This document shows, in pieces, positions 1 to 11,600 of a stretch of 64,000 nt of DNA. Origin of the DNA: Poa pratensis (lineage: Eukaryota > Streptophyta > Magnoliopsida > Poales > Poaceae); assembly GCA_947311845.1 (NCBI GenBank), contig CAMZMU010000035.1, forward strand, positions 1 to 64,000, given 5' to 3'. Under the pieces are notes generated by a model. It made no database searches. It saw only the letters and a list, made by a program, of their open reading frames with translations, and had not been told where the DNA came from. Numbering within the stretch: the first letter of the stretch is position 1; each line of letters starts with the position of its first letter. Both the position numbers and the translations under genes were made by a program.

Positions 1-554
1 TAAAAGCCGGTGGAACAACTGTTGATGGTGACGCTTGTAAATTGGACGAAGGGCAGTATACACTCTACCCTCCGAACCGGGCTTGGACTAGATTCTTGCT
101 CCTCATCGTCTTCCTCTTCTGCATCGTACCCGAACCGGCCTTTCAAACAGGGGCAAGATTGATTCCGACCTGGCTGTTCCACGCGTCACCCGGGATTTCT
201 GCGGGTCATCCAGCCGTTCCTCCAGCGTGTTCAGGACTCCTCAACTTCAGCTGTGCCAACTGATTCCTCACCATCAGATTGAACAATTGTAGCAGCTCCT
301 GACACAGATTCATAGTCTCCATCACTAGCAGATCTAGTTGTAAATCATGCCCACAAAAACATAAATTTGCCAATTGAAATAACATCACCTGATTCAAGTA
401 GATCAGATTCCGGCCCCCAGCCAAAATCGTCGAGATGGGTTTCTCCTTGTGCATTGACTGTGATCTGGCCAAAAACAAAGTTTTCGGGCCCTCGCCTTGC
501 TTCTCCCATGATGGTGTCTACACTTTGGACGCGATTCCCACAGACGGCGCCAAC
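1..554 (-). mobile_element. Gypsy element C: PBS, leader and start of gag region (internal, truncated by window edge)
   Basis: This is internal sequence of a minus-strand LTR retrotransposon that runs off the left edge of the window. Read on the minus strand, the LTR end is followed directly by GTTGGCGCCGTCTGTGGG, a primer-binding site of the common plant TGGCGCC type. A short reading frame then starts at 509 and ends near 345 (MGEARRGPENFVFGQITVNA...). It resembles the leader frame of neighbouring element B in its pattern of TVN followed by a D-D/S-x-W-GPE motif. Further frames to about 206 contain a leucine-rich stretch. No pol domain falls inside the window, so lineage cannot be fixed beyond probable Gypsy. 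Confidence 0.6.
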
Positions 555-1123
555 TGTCGTGGGTAGATAACACGGCATATGCTACTTTGGGGTAGCTTGA
601 GTTTTTGGGCAAGGGACTCTGGCGTCTGGGAGAGATTGTTTAGCACTGCAGGGGACAAAAGTTTACCCAGGTTCGGCCTCTCATTGGAGATAAAGACCTA
701 CTTCCTGCTCTTATTATTGATCTCGATCTCGATAACCCGGCTACGACACACGGATCTCGATCTAGGTTACAGTTGGTGTCTCGATGTTCTCTCGCCTAAG
801 CTTGGGGTTATGAAAGTCTTGCTAGCTATGCTCAGGGGCCGGCTTATATAGATAACGGGCCCTTGACCGCATACACAATAGAGCCGGGTTCTACCCGAAC
901 TCCAAGTCCTATCCTAGCTCCTTTATTCTTCGTGCATTCCAAGTCTTGAACCGCCTCTTGTACCTTCCAGAATAATCACCTTCCTTAGCCGGGTCACCGC
1001 CAAGATAGCCGGCCCCAGAAACATAACCCGGCCCGTGCTGAGGGCTAACAAACCTGACCGGGCCTCCTTCCTGGGCGGTCACATTCCCTCTTCATGGGCC
1101 TACGGGTTATTATCCCTCCATCA
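555..1123 (-). repeat. 5' LTR of Gypsy element C
   Basis: The plus strand starts with TGTCGTGGGTAG at 555 and ends ...CCATCA at 1123, so the minus-strand LTR runs TGATGG...CGACA with canonical TG...CA ends. A TATA-like TATATAAG (minus strand) lies near 843-852. The right end falls inside a reading frame of element B (minus strand, from 1888), so C inserted into B. A candidate 5-bp target duplication is atgat at 1124-1128, but the partner copy is outside the window. The length of about 569 bp is inferred from the boundaries, because the second LTR is not visible. Confidence 0.6.
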
Positions 1124-2336
1124 ATGATGGCCCTGTTATGGCTGGTACCATAGCTCTTGATCAGGTGCTTCAATTGTCCGTGGCGCAGCGAGGAAGGTTG
1201 GAACTATGGGTGCGACTGATGGCGCTGTATCGTCCGAACCTCTAGGTGCGACTACAGCGCTGGGGTCGCGCAACCGTAGTGGGTGGTGCCATGTACGAGG
1301 GATTGCCGCGGCTTCTGTCCACGCAATTGGTCGTGTTGCTTTAGTCGCGATTAATGGAACCGCGTTAGGCGGTGCCGTGCTTCTGTGCAGGGACCACGGT
1401 CGAGCCCAAAGGTGGGTGATTGGAACAAATCCACGGTGTTCACCGCCCAGGTTGCAGGCACTCGCGTGGCGCCTGTGTGGGCAAGGTGCCCTGCATTCCT
1501 TGCAAAGTGTTGGTGTCTTATGAGTCGATGTTGCTCCTGTTGGAGGCGTGTTCTTCACGCGCCGGCCTGCTCTCTCATCTGCAATTCTCTGGACTTCATC
1601 GTACAACCCAATCCTTGTAGCACCTCCAATTCTGTTCACTCTGGTGGCGGCGTTGGCCGCTGATATTGGCGTGAGCAACACTTCCCCGTGGGCTGCGTGG
1701 CCGCCGGGTCGGAGGCACCCTTGATTCCTGATCCCGCAGGTTACAACTCCAGGTGGGGTCTCTCTATTGGCGACTCCTGAGGCCGCGACTCCTGGGGTGT
1801 AGCTGCAGCAGTGCCGTGATCCTGATACATCTGGTGCGACTTGTTCTGCTGCTTCTGGCGGCGTGGGGGCTAGGATGCCTAGCGGCATGCCCAGTCCTTG
1901 GTCCGCTTCCGTGGTCCGTAGACTCCTTCTATATGCCGATCTCCTTCAGGGTTGAGTCGCCGTCCACAGGATCTCCGCATAGCCTTTCCTCGAGGACATC
2001 TCGATGGATTGGCCTTTCTTCATCTCAAGAGGTAGCGACTCATAGTTGATAGATTCTTCCTCTTGATCCACCGTTATTGCGACTCCTTCTTCTGAGTCGC
2101 CATGCTGCGATGGATCTTCTGACTCGCCGCCAATGAAGCGAAAAACATGAACAGATCCAAACGGGATGACGTGGCTAGTTTCCAAATAATCTGCTTCTGG
2201 CCCCCAGCTTGAATCGTCGATGAGGGGTGTGCCATTGACCGTGATGATACAGCCAACAACGAGATCTTCAGCTCCCTTCATGGATCCTGCGCAGAACGTG
2301 ACGCCTTTGACCGTAGGCCCCACGGTGGGCGCCAAC
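1124..2336 (-). mobile_element. Gypsy element B: PBS, leader ORF and start of gag-like ORF
   Basis: This is the internal 5' portion of a second minus-strand LTR retrotransposon. Adjacent to its LTR is GTTGGCGCCCACCGTGGGGC, the same PBS type as element E. A 111-residue frame begins at 2281 (MKGAEDLVVGCIITVNGTPL...) and ends at 1946. A second frame runs from 1888 to 1136 and enters the LTR of element C. It is rich in Ala, Pro, Arg and His and has no recognisable domain. The layout (PBS, small leader ORF, larger basic ORF) is compatible with a gag region. The remainder of B lies beyond element C, outside the window. Confidence 0.55.
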
Positions 2337-2850
2337 TGTCGTGGGATTGTCACGTCAGGTGTCATAGATGACTTCGTAGGTGTGGGATTATGCGAGTCAA
2401 GCATCTCGAGCTTGGGATCGCAGGAACAGAAGATCAACACAGATTTACCCAGGTTCGGCCCCCTCAATGTGAGGTAAAAGACCTACTTCCTGCCTACCCT
2501 AGATTGGTATTGATTGATAATCAAGGTGTTACAATGGAGGCGATCCAATGTGGTACTCGCCGTATATGCTAGGGTTTAAGGGCTTGATAGCTCGACCCTC
2601 TCTAAGTCTGCGAGTCCTCTTTATATACACAGAGGCTCGTCAGGTTACAAAGGAAACTTCCTCCACAAGGAATATGTCTACGGAGTCCTACTAGGAGACT
2701 ACTTGGTCTTCACGTCCTCCGAGATGTATCTTCTAGATCTTTCTCCTTGTGGCGGTTCAATATTGGGCTTAATCCCATGTGGGCCCTTGTCCGTGTGAGT
2801 AAAGTAAGTCGCACTGGCCACGGGTTAATCCAGAAAGTATCCCCCCGACA
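2337..2850 (-). repeat. 5' LTR of Gypsy element B
   Basis: The plus strand runs from TGTCGTGGGATTG at 2337 to ...CCCCCCGACA at 2850, giving a minus-strand LTR that starts TGTCGGGGGG and ends CACGACA, about 514 bp. A minus-strand TATA box (GTATATAAAG) lies at about 2618-2628. The PBS is immediately adjacent at 2316-2336. The five bases beyond (gagag, 2851-2855) would be the target duplication, but the other copy is outside the window. Confidence 0.6.
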
Positions 2851-3257
2851 GAGAGGCAAGCCCACAGCAAAAACATGGTAGTAAAACTCATGCGCGCTTA
2901 TAGGTCTCCTCATGGGTACCTCGCGAGGAGAGTAAGTACCAAGGTCCTTTGGTGAGGTGGCGTGTTTGGGAGCAAGCCCTTGGGTCAGAGCTCTTTGGTG
3001 AGGTAACAGGCGTGAGAGCATGCTCACGTGTTAGAGCTCGGATCCTTTGGGTTTTGCGGTGCTGCTAGGATGACTCCGCTCGCGAGGTGCGCAGGGGGAA
3101 AAATATGAGCGCGAATGAACAAATGATGAAAAGTAAAAACTCACCACCAAAATATTACAGCGGCGCCTCAGCGCAATGTTTCATGAGAAACGAATTGGTT
3201 CATTACACTTGGTATTGCCAAGATAAAGTTTTCCATGTCGAGGCATGGGGACCACAT
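2851..3257 (-). mobile_element. Gypsy element A: 3' untranslated internal sequence
   Basis: This lies between the end of the pol coding remnants of element A and the inserted element B. It contains repeated short phrases such as ctttggtgaggt and gcgag-rich segments, and no coding frame I can support. The 3' LTR of element A is not seen and presumably lies to the left of the nested B/C insertions, outside the window. Confidence 0.4.
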
Positions 3258-4491
3258 TCAGTGGCTGAGACTCTTCACGGCCTGCGGCGGCACGTTATCA
3301 GGAGAGCTCAGAGGGGCTGGCCCTCGGGAGAGAAGCTTTTGTGAAGCTTGGAGGTGAAGTTGTGTGCTTCCCTCTAGAGACAAAAAATGTCTGGCGTGAC
3401 TATGATCACGGGTAGAACTTGCGTAGATGCGCGATGTTCCATGGATTCTTGACCGGGATGCCGTCCTCCGTTTCGAGGCGTACCGCGCCGGGCCTGGCGA
3501 TGTGTGAGACCCTGTAGGGGCCTTCCCACATGGGCGAGAGCTTGTGGAGACCTTCCCTGGAGAGGATTCTCCTGAGGACGAGGTCGCCTGTCTCGAGAGT
3601 GCGGGACGTATGTGGCGGCTGTGGTAGCGTCGCAGGTCTTGCTGGTACTTGGCTGCCCTGAGGGCGGCACGGCGGCGAGTCAAGGAGCAGCAGGTCGTCG
3701 TTGTGGAGGTCTGCTGATCGTCCTCGTTGAAGGCAAGGACCCGTGCGGATCCATGCTTGATCTCTGTGGGGAGGACTGCTTCAGCTCCATACACGAGGGC
3801 AAATGGCGTCTCACAGTGGGCTTCGTGGGGTTCGTGCGGATGGACCAGAGCACGGACGGGAGTTCGTCTATCCAGCCCTTGCCGTAGCCCTTGAGGCGAT
3901 TGAAGCTTCTTGTCTTGAGGCCCTTGAGGACCTCAGCATTTGCTCGCTCGGCTTGGCCGTTGCTCTGTGGGTGAGCCACCGAGGCGAAGCAGAGCTTGGT
4001 GCCGAGGCTCTCGCAGTAGGCCCTGAAGATGCCGCTGGTGAATTGTGAGCCATTGTCGGTGATGATGCGATTTGGCACACCAAACGGCAGACCAGGCCTC
4101 TGATGAATTTTACTGCCTGGCCGGTATGCTGCGCACGCTTCAACCTCTGCCCACTTGGTGAACTTGTCGACGCCACGAAGAGGAAGCGGTAGCCCCCTTG
4201 CGATCTCGGGAAGGGCCCAAGATGTCTAGCCCCCAGACCGCGAAAGGCCAGAGAGCGGGATGGTTTGGAGTCCCAGTGCAGGCTGATGGACTTGCTTGGC
4301 GTGGAACTGGCACGCATCGCAAGACTGGACGATGGTGGTAGCATCTTGAAGCACTTGGGGCCAGTAGAACCGCTCCTGAAGACCTTGCCTGCAGGGTGCG
4401 TGCAGAGGAATGGTGGCCACACTCTCCACTGTGAATGTCTCTGATCAGCATGCGGCCTTCCTCGGGGGGACGCACTTGAGTGCAATTCCAT
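3258..4491 (-). pseudogene. Integrase region of element A pol (frameshifted)
   Basis: The minus strand encodes a retroviral-type integrase in broken frames. The zinc-binding segment (about 4226-4429) ends in the CDAC pair of an HHCC finger. The catalytic core shows WGLDILGP (first Asp), IITDNGSQFTS (second Asp) and HPQSNGQAERAN (catalytic Glu), followed by WIDELPSVLWSIRTNPT, typical of Ty3/Gypsy integrases. The C-terminal part (3258-3794) is in another frame. At least two frame changes are needed to read through, so the element cannot make an integrase. It is the last pol domain on the minus strand (PR-RT-RH-INT order), as expected for Gypsy. Confidence 0.85.
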
Positions 4492-4771
4492 TTGGGCGCT
4501 TGCGGTACAGGTCTCCCTCGAGGATGTAGTATGACTTGGCTTGTCGAGACTCGTTCCGCCTCCGCGTCTTCTCAGGGAGGACTCCCTTCAGCAAGTAGTC
4601 TTGAGTTCGTCAACCCAGCCTGTCTCTTGATGCACCATAGCCAGCAGCAGACGCTCCCCTGAGGATGGACCGCAGTTGGGTGCCCACCTACAGGAGGTGG
4701 GGGAGTACTTCGTCTGCGCTTGTGGCTGCTGCTTCTTGTGGCTGCTTTATGGACGCCTTGGAGAGTCTCTC

Positions 4772-5843
4772 TCAAAACGCCGGCGGCTGGGCCTGCCTTC
4801 GTGATGCTCGCTTGGCGATGTCATCTGCCTCCTGGTTCTCCTTCCGCGGGATGTGCATGAGTTCCATGCCTCTGAAGTGCTTCTCGAGCTTGCGGACCTC
4901 TTCAAGGTAGGCGGCCATGTGGTCGTCTTTAGGCGTGTAGCTCTTGTTGGAGAAGTTAACCAGGAGCTGGGAATCACCCTTTATGAGTAAGTGCTTGACG
5001 CCAAGGGCGATTGCGGCTCTGAGCCCGGCGAGGAGGCCTTCGTACTCGGCGATGTTGTTGGAGATCTTGTCTATTGTGAAGCCAACTGGAGGCGTAGTAG
5101 AGCTTGTCACCTTTTGGTGAGGTCAGGACGACCCAGCCCCCCATTGCGGCAGGCGAAAGCTCCATCGAAGTGCATGGTCCAGTGGCTTGGCATTGTATCT
5201 CCAGACGCGGTTTCTTCTTCGCGAGGCTCTTCAGGGTTGGGTCTGTCCACTCGGCGACGAAATCCGCCAGCGCTCTCCTTTTATGACTCTTGTGGTGTCG
5301 AAGCGCAAGTTGAATGCAGCTCGATGTTCCATCCTGCGACGCGATCAGTGGCGTTGGGGTTGCGCAGGATTTGCTCCAGGGGGAACGACGTGACCACCGT
5401 GATGGGGTGGCCCTGGAAGTAGTGGCGTAGCTTCCTGGAGGCGATGAGGAGCGCGAGGAGGAGCTTCTGCTGCACTGGGTACGCTCGCGAGCATCTCGCA
5501 GTACAGTACTGACGAAGTAGACAGGATGCTCGACGAGGGTTGTCGTGCGTGCAGCGTCGGCTCCCTCGAGACTCCTCAGGACCTTTGGCGAGGTTTTCTG
5601 TGGAGGAGTCTCGGCAGGGGTGCTTGTGGTAGGCTCGACTTGAGGCTGTGGGTCTGGCACTGGGTCTGGAGAGACTTTCCTTGTCGGGAGGTTCTGGACT
5701 TGGTGTGGCAGTGCTTTTCTTGGGGAGAACTGGCTCTTCTCTTTCACCACCAGGACGGCGCTTGCGGTTTGTGGAGTGGCTGCTAGGTACAGCTTCAGAT
5801 GCTCGCCTGCCCTGGGGGCTACCATGACTGGTGAGCTAGCCAA
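4772..5843 (-). pseudogene. RT connection and RNase H region of element A pol (frameshifted)
   Basis: Minus-strand frames carry the end of the reverse transcriptase thumb/connection (5843 leftwards, with ...LKLYLAATPQTASAVL and HPVYFVSTVLRDA) and then RNase H. RNase H motifs visible in 5110-4772 are NNIAEYEGLLAGL (catalytic Glu), LLIKGDSQLLV (catalytic Asp) and HIPRKENQEADDIA (final Asp). The order follows the reverse transcriptase at higher coordinates and precedes integrase, as in Ty3/Gypsy pol. Reading frame changes near 4974-5110 and 5300-5500 make it non-functional. Confidence 0.8.
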
Positions 5844-6830
5844 GTATTTCTTCAGTCCTCAAATGCTTGTCTGCCTCTGGAGTCCACTTGAAGGTGCCGG
5901 ATTTCTTCATGATCTTGAAAAATGGCAAGCTCTCTCGCCGAACTTGGAGATGAAGCGGCCTAAGCTGGCCATGCATCCTGCTAGGCGCTGCATGTCCTTG
6001 AGGCGGAGGTGGCTGCATGTCTTCTATAGCCTTGATCTTGTCAGGGTTTGCTTCTATGCCACGGTGGGACACGAGGAACCCGAGGAGCTTGCCTGAAGGC
6101 ACCCGAAGACGCACTTGGCGGGGTTTAACTTGATGTTCACCTTGCGCAGGCTGGCGAAGGTTTCCTCGAGATCCTTCAAGAGAGTGTCTCCCTCGCGAGA
6201 CTTGACCACGATGTCGTCGACATAAGCTTCTGCATTTCTTCCCATCTGAGCCCCCAAGGCGATCCTCATGAGCCTCTGGAAGGTGGCGCCGGCATTCTTC
6301 AGGCCAAAGGGCATGCAAGTGTAGCAATACACCCACAAGGGGTGAGAAATGCTGTTTTCTCGTCTTCTTGGCCATTTTGATCTGGTGGTAGCCTGAGAAG
6401 GCATCCAAAACAGAGGAGATCACAGCCGGCGGTGGAGTCCACAATCTGGTCTATCCTTGGCATGGGGTATGGATCCTTGGGGCAGGCCTTGTTTCATCGG
6501 TGTAGTCGATGCAGAGCCGGCCTCCTCCATTGGGTTTTGGGACAACCACCCGTTGGAGAGCCAAGTGGGGTGGGCAACTTCTCGAATGATGTCTGCTTTT
6601 CAGCTTCTCTACTTCTTTGATGATGAACGCTTGCTTCTCGGGGGCTTGTTTCCGCGCTTTTGCTTTACAGGGCGTGCGTTGGACACACGGCTAAGTGGTG
6701 CTCGATCACCTCCCTTGGTACACCGGACATTTCTGACGGAGTCCATGCGAACATGTCAGAATTTGCCCGAAGGAAGGCGACGAGCGCGCTTTCCTATTTG
6801 GGAGGCAAGCCAGCGCCTATGGTGACGCTA
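5836..6830 (-). pseudogene. Reverse transcriptase region of element A pol (frameshifted)
   Basis: The minus strand encodes reverse transcriptase in pieces. The finger/palm start (about 6540-6650) reads VVPKPNGGGRLCIDYT in one frame. The next segment has LDAFSGYHQIKMA, MPFGLKNAGATFQRLM and the active-site box YVDDIVVKS at about 6211-6226, followed by LNPAKCVFG. These are diagnostic Ty3/Gypsy RT motifs. Several single-base frame changes separate the blocks, so the gene is decayed. It lies directly after the protease and before RNase H on the minus strand. Confidence 0.85.
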
Positions 6831-6842
6831 GCCCCCGAGCCC

Positions 6843-7571
6843 TCAGCCCCCGAGCCTGGTGCTCAGCGACACCTTCTTTGTAGATGCTTGCTCTTGAGTG
6901 AACAGCTGCTTCTTCTTCTTGGGCCTCTCGAGAGGCTCCATGTCCTCGTCAGCGGGGAATGCCATGGCAGCGGCCTTGTAGGCGATCTCGACAGCGCGCG
7001 TGGCGTCCTGTACGTGACCATGGATGGTGATGGTGCCACCGCTGCCAGGGATCTTGACCATGTTGTAGGCGTGGTGCGTGACGGCCATGAACTTCGCGAG
7101 GGCGGGGTAGCCGAGGATGGCGTTGTAGGGCAGGCCAATGTGCGCGACGTCGAAGTCAATTAGCTCGGTGCGGTAGTTCTCCTGCGTGCCAAAGGTGACC
7201 GCGAGCCTCACTTGCCCCAGAGGCGAGATTGAGCCGCTGGTGACCCCGGTGAAGGGCCTGGAGGGCATGAGCCACTCGTAGGGCACTTGAAGCGTCTCGA
7301 AGGTCTCGACAGAGATGACGTTCAGGCCTGCACCCCCATCAATGAGCGTCTTGCCGACGGCGATATTGTTGATGGTGGGGGTGCACACCACGGGAGGGTG
7401 CCACAGTCTTGGTGACTTGGGGTGGTCTTGGCGTCGAAGGCGATGGTGTACTGGGACAACTTGAGGGGCGGGAGGTCTCGATCCCGGGAAGCGCTGCATT
7501 GAGCTCGCGGCGAACTGCTTGAACTGATTGTTGGACTTGGGCGCCTGGGATCCGCCGAGGATGCATGCCAT
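6843..7571 (-). pseudogene. Aspartic protease region of element A pol
   Basis: This open minus-strand stretch of 242 codons encodes a retropepsin-like protease. The active-site box is LIDGGAGLNVIS (D-G-G type seen in plant Gypsy elements). It is followed by GQVRLAVTFGTQENYRTE and NAILGYPALAKFMAV, the conserved flap and C-terminal blocks of this family. Upstream (plus 7579-9124) is gag and downstream is RT. The frame itself is uninterrupted, but gag and RT on both sides are frameshifted, so it belongs to a dead polyprotein. Confidence 0.8.
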
Positions 7572-7578
7572 TGCACCC

Positions 7579-9124
7579 TTAGGGGCCTGGTAGCCCGCTG
7601 GCTTCGTCGGGGAGGTTGTTGTTCTTCTCGGCGGCGTTCGCCTGAGTCCCCTGAGGCCTCTGGTAGTTGCCTTTCGTCCGCCCTTGCGGTATTATGGCCT
7701 CTTCTTGCTCACGCTTCTTGCTCAGCTGCTTGAGGTCGTAGCACTTCTCTGTCGCGTGGCCACGCCTGTTGTGGTAGATGCAGAATGGCCGGTTGTCCAC
7801 CTTTTTCTCGTCGGCCTCGGGAGAGTCCTCGCGAGCGTGCTTAGCGTCAGGCTCGGCCGCTAGGACAGCGGTAGGCTTGCGCTTAGTCTCGTCACGCTTC
7901 TTCTGGGTTTTGGATCCCTCGGCAGGGTCATCCGCCGAGCTAACCTTGGTGAAAAGGAGGCCCTCTTCAGCCTTGGCGCACTTGTCTGTGATGTCGAACA
8001 GCTTCACGATAGAGGAGAGGGTGTCGTGGATGCTGAGCTTCTCGAGCATCCTGCGGTTGGTGACACCCTCTCTGAAGGCACCAATGACGTGCGAGTCCGG
8101 GATGTTTGGGATCTTGTTGCGGACTTGGCTGAAACGCTGGATGTACTTGCGGACGGTCGCCAGGCTTCTGGCAGACAGCGCGCAGATCATTGTAGGTGAG
8201 GGCGTGCTCGTACGTGCCCTTGAAGTTCGCGACGAACTGCCTGCAGAGATCCTCCCAGGAGTCGATGGAGTCCTCGGGGAGGTTCAGGAGCCACGACAAG
8301 GCAAAAATCGTTGAGGGCGTGGGAGAACCAGTTGGCCATGACCTTGTCGTCTCCCCCGCTGCCTGGATGGAGGTGGTGTAGAGCTACAGGAACTCGATGA
8401 GGTTGTTCGTGCCGTCATAGCCCTTGGGCAGGTCAGGCCTGAACTTCTGCGGCCAGACGACGCGACGCAGGGTGCGGGTGAAGGCCGCGCATCCTGTGGC
8501 ATACGTGGCAACGCCGCCCTGAAGAGCTATGCGGTTCTGGCGAACCGCCTGCCGATTTCCTCGACGATGCGCTTCTACAGGTCCTTCAGGCGCTCCATCT
8601 CCACCTGCACGTCCGGAGGAGTCCGCTGCATGATTTGGCAATCACGCAGCGAGGACGCGTGGGAAGCCGCCTTGTGTGTCACAGCCGGGGGCGGCCCTGG
8701 CGGAGGCGGAGGCGGCGGCGGAGGTGCGCCGTGCGCGGCAGTCCCTGCGCGACCAGAGTTGTGGTGCACCAGAGAGCGTGACGCCGCTGGAGCCGCGCGC
8801 GGTGCAGCCGCGATGTCGACGAGGTGCTGGAGGCGGCCAAGCCAATTGTCGTGCGCTTCGGCGGTGGGGCGGTAGCGGAAAAGCTCCGCGGCCATGAGTA
8901 GCGCGGTGTTTGGGCTGGGCGCCGGACGCCCAAGAGTGGAGGCGCTTTGGTGCCGGGACGGGTGCGAGGACTCAGCGTCCTCGCTGTGCCCGTGGTCGAC
9001 GTCCTCGTCATAGCGGTCATCGTGGTGGCCGTCGTCGTCCTCGGGGTGCTCCACACGCGGCTCGGTGGTGGCGGTCCCTGCCTGACGCGCGCCGGTTAGC
9101 GCGAGCTGCGCGAGTGTCCGCCAT
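7579..9124 (-). pseudogene. gag region of element A (frameshifted)
   Basis: Minus-strand gag precursor in several frames. A candidate start ATG is at 9124. The N-terminal part (9054-8575) is His/Asp-rich, then has a polyproline tract near 8690-8720. The Retrotrans_gag-like core follows in other frames: KFRPDLPKGYDGTNNLIEFL (about 8384-8450), LPEDSIDSWEDLCRQFVANF (about 8210-8280) and YIQRFSQVRNKIPNIPDSHV (about 8080-8150). A zinc-knuckle-like FCIYHNRRGHATEKCYDLK sits at about 7740-7790. The ATG is not in frame with the long N-terminal frame, and at least two further frame changes are visible. Element D inserted in the 5' leader just upstream at 9152. Confidence 0.75.
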
Positions 9125-9152
9125 GGCGCAGAGGTCGATGAAGGTTGAAGAC

Positions 9153-10718
9153 TGATACGTCTCCAACGTATCTATAATTTTTGATGTTCCATGCTTGTTT
9201 TATACCAATTGTTACATGTTTTGCATCTACTTTATGTCACTTTTATACATTTTTTGGGACTAACCTATTAAAAGATGCCGAAGTGCCAGTTCCTGTTTTC
9301 TGCTGTTTTTGTATTCCAGAAAAGCTAGTCTGGAAATATTCTCGGAATTGGACGAAACTACGGACATCCCTATTTTTCCAGAACACCAGATGGAGCAAAG
9401 AACCAACGGGAGGGCCACAGGGGCCACACACCACCAGGCGTGGGTGCCCCCTTGGCCGCGCCCTGGTATGGTGTGGGCCCCTCGGGGTCTCCAGCCGCCG
9501 CCCTTTCGCCTACTTATTCCCCCCGATGCAAAAACCCTAAGTGCCTGAGCAAATATCCACGAAAAGTTCCAGAGACGCCGCCGCCGTCAACCCTAGCTCG
9601 GGAGGGTCCAGAACCTCTTCCCGGCACCCTGCCGGAGAGGGGAATCGTCACCGGAGGCTTCTACATCGCCATGCCTGCCTCCGGAGTGATGCGTGAGTAG
9701 TTCATCCTTGGACTACGGGTCCATAGCAGTAGCTAGATGGTTGTCTCTCCACTTTGTGCCATCATGTTTAGATCTTGTGAGCTGCCCTACATGATCAAGA
9801 TCATATTATTGTAATGCTACATGTTGTGTTTGCTGGGATCCGATGAATATTGAATATTATGTCAAGTTGATTATCAATCTATCTATGTTATTTAAGATCT
9901 TGCATGCTTTCCGTTACTCGTAGATGCTTTGGCCAAGTAGATGCTTGTAACTCCAAGAGAGAGTATTTATGCTAGATAGTGGGTTCATGCCTCCGTTTAA
10001 TCTGGGACAGTGACAGAAAGTTCTAAGGTTGTGGATGTGCTGTTGCCACTAGGGATAACCTAACGATGCTATGTCCACGGGCATATGTGTTTGTTTACAT
10101 TACGCACTTTACTTAATGCAATTATCCGTTGCTTGCAACTTAATACCAACGGGGACTCGGATGACAACCCGGCGGTGGATTATTAGTCATAGATGCTGTT
10201 GGATAACGGTCTATGTATTATGTCGTAATGCCCAATTAAATATCATAGTAGTCACATGTCATGTATATGCATTGTCATGCGCTCACTATTGTCAATTGCC
10301 CAGCTGTAATTTGTTCACCCAACATGTTAGTTATCTTTTATGGAGAGACACCACTAGTGAACTGTGGACCCCGGTCCATTCTTTTACACTGATTAAACCA
10401 CAAACTGCAAACTGTTCCTTTTTCATTCTCTGCAATTTAATACTCATTTTCCACACCATACGTTTAATCCTTTGTTTTCAGCAAGCCGTGAGATTGACAA
10501 CCTCACTGTTTCGTTGGGGCAAAGTAGTTTGATTGTGTTGTGTGCAGATTCCACGTCAATCCCTGCGCCGCATATTTTCTCCGTTGACAACCTTCTGAAG
10601 AGTTGCTGCTCCTACTGGTTCGATAACCTTGGTTTCTTTCTGAGGGAAAACTTGCTGCTGACTACATCATACCTTCCTCTTGGGGTCTCCCAACGAACGT
10701 GTTTCACGTCATCAAGCT
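9153..10718 (+). repeat. 5' LTR of element D
   Basis: Starts TGATACGTCTCCAACG at 9153 and ends near 10718, just before the PBS at 10725. It aligns along its whole length with the 3' LTR at 14290-17600 once the 1755-bp Helitron is removed (about 1566 bp against 1556 bp). The differences are scattered substitutions and small indels. The exact 3' end is uncertain by a few bases because the terminal CA is mutated in this copy (...ATCAAGCT). Confidence 0.8.
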
Positions 10719-10724
10719 TTTTTC

Positions 10725-10742
10725 TGGCGCCGTTGCCGGGGA
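10725..10742 (+). other. Primer-binding site of element D
   Basis: TGGCGCCGTTGCCGGGGA lies immediately inside the 5' LTR and is complementary to the 3' end of plant tRNA-Asp. This PBS is typical of Athila/Tat-lineage Gypsy elements and fixes the element as plus strand. Confidence 0.75.
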
Positions 10743-10905
10743 GACAGCAGTCTTCTGCAAGGGGAGTTTCACGCTTCCAATCTCTTTACTTTGTTTTTGT
10801 CTTGCTTAGTTTATTTTATTTTATCTTGTTTGCTTTCAATTATCAAAAACACAAAAAAATTAGTTACTTGCATTTAGTTTATTTTCAGTTTTGTTTTTAG
10901 TTATC

Positions 10906-11600
10906 ATGTCTGGTTCTCATCATGTTTCGGTTCCTGAAGTTGAGGTTCGATCTTTTAAGCAACAAAGTGGAGAAAGTTTGAAAGATGCTTGGTATAGAAT
11001 CAGCGATGCTCATCGTAGGTGCTAAAAAATATTCCACTATGATCCTGCTTAGAAATTTTTATGTTGGCATAACTAGCTGGTATAGATATGTCTTGGACAC
11101 TTTGACGGGAGGTAACTTTCTTGGTACCCTGCGTTGGAAGCTAGTTATATTATTGAGAGTCTAGTAGGAACACCACCTGTTAGTAACATTAAAAATGAGA
11201 TCACCTTGGAAGATGTTATAAAGAAATTGGAGTCTATAGAGAAAAATTTGCCAAATCTCCTTGATAGTACTAGTTGATGAATCACTGGGAACCATTAATG
11301 AAAGAATTGCTGTTTTAGAAACTAGTACTATTCAAGATAATCAAAATCTTAGGATTGGTGAATTAGAGGAGGCTATGGATGTAATAAGTTCTACTTTTAC
11401 CTCTATTAAAACTAAAAGGCAAAAGGCTTTTGTGGGGAAGAGCAAAAATTTATGTATGTGCCAAAAATTTCTAAACCAAAACCCACGGTGTGCTTTAAAA
11501 CGGATAACGTGTTCAATGAGCTTGAGGGTGAGTCACATAATGGTCTATTTAAATTTTCTTCCCAAGAATTACGTAAACTGTGACAAACCCTGTTCTTGAT
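10906..11600 (+). pseudogene. gag remnant of element D
   Basis: A start ATG at 10906 opens a 39-codon frame (MSGSHHVSVPEVEVRSFKQQ..., then ESLKDAWYRISDAHRRC) that stops at 11023. The downstream sequence continues the same gag in other frames (NFYVGITSWYRYVLDTLTGG at about 11050-11110). A further piece follows at 11261-11460 (ERIAVLETSTIQDNQNLRIG). The GES-LKDAWYRI block is the gag signature of Athila-group Triticeae elements. Multiple stops and frame changes show it cannot be translated as one protein. Confidence 0.65.

Noticed and set aside
8567..8897. Plus-strand open frames with Gly/Ala/Arg-rich sequence
   Set aside because: They are the complement of the polyproline-encoding gag region of element A on the minus strand, where the recognisable gag motifs lie.
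9181..9700. Open frames at the LTR starts of element D (and their twins at 14318-14834)
   Set aside because: Both copies lie in the LTRs and share the same sequence; no known protein domain. They are LTR sequence, not genes.
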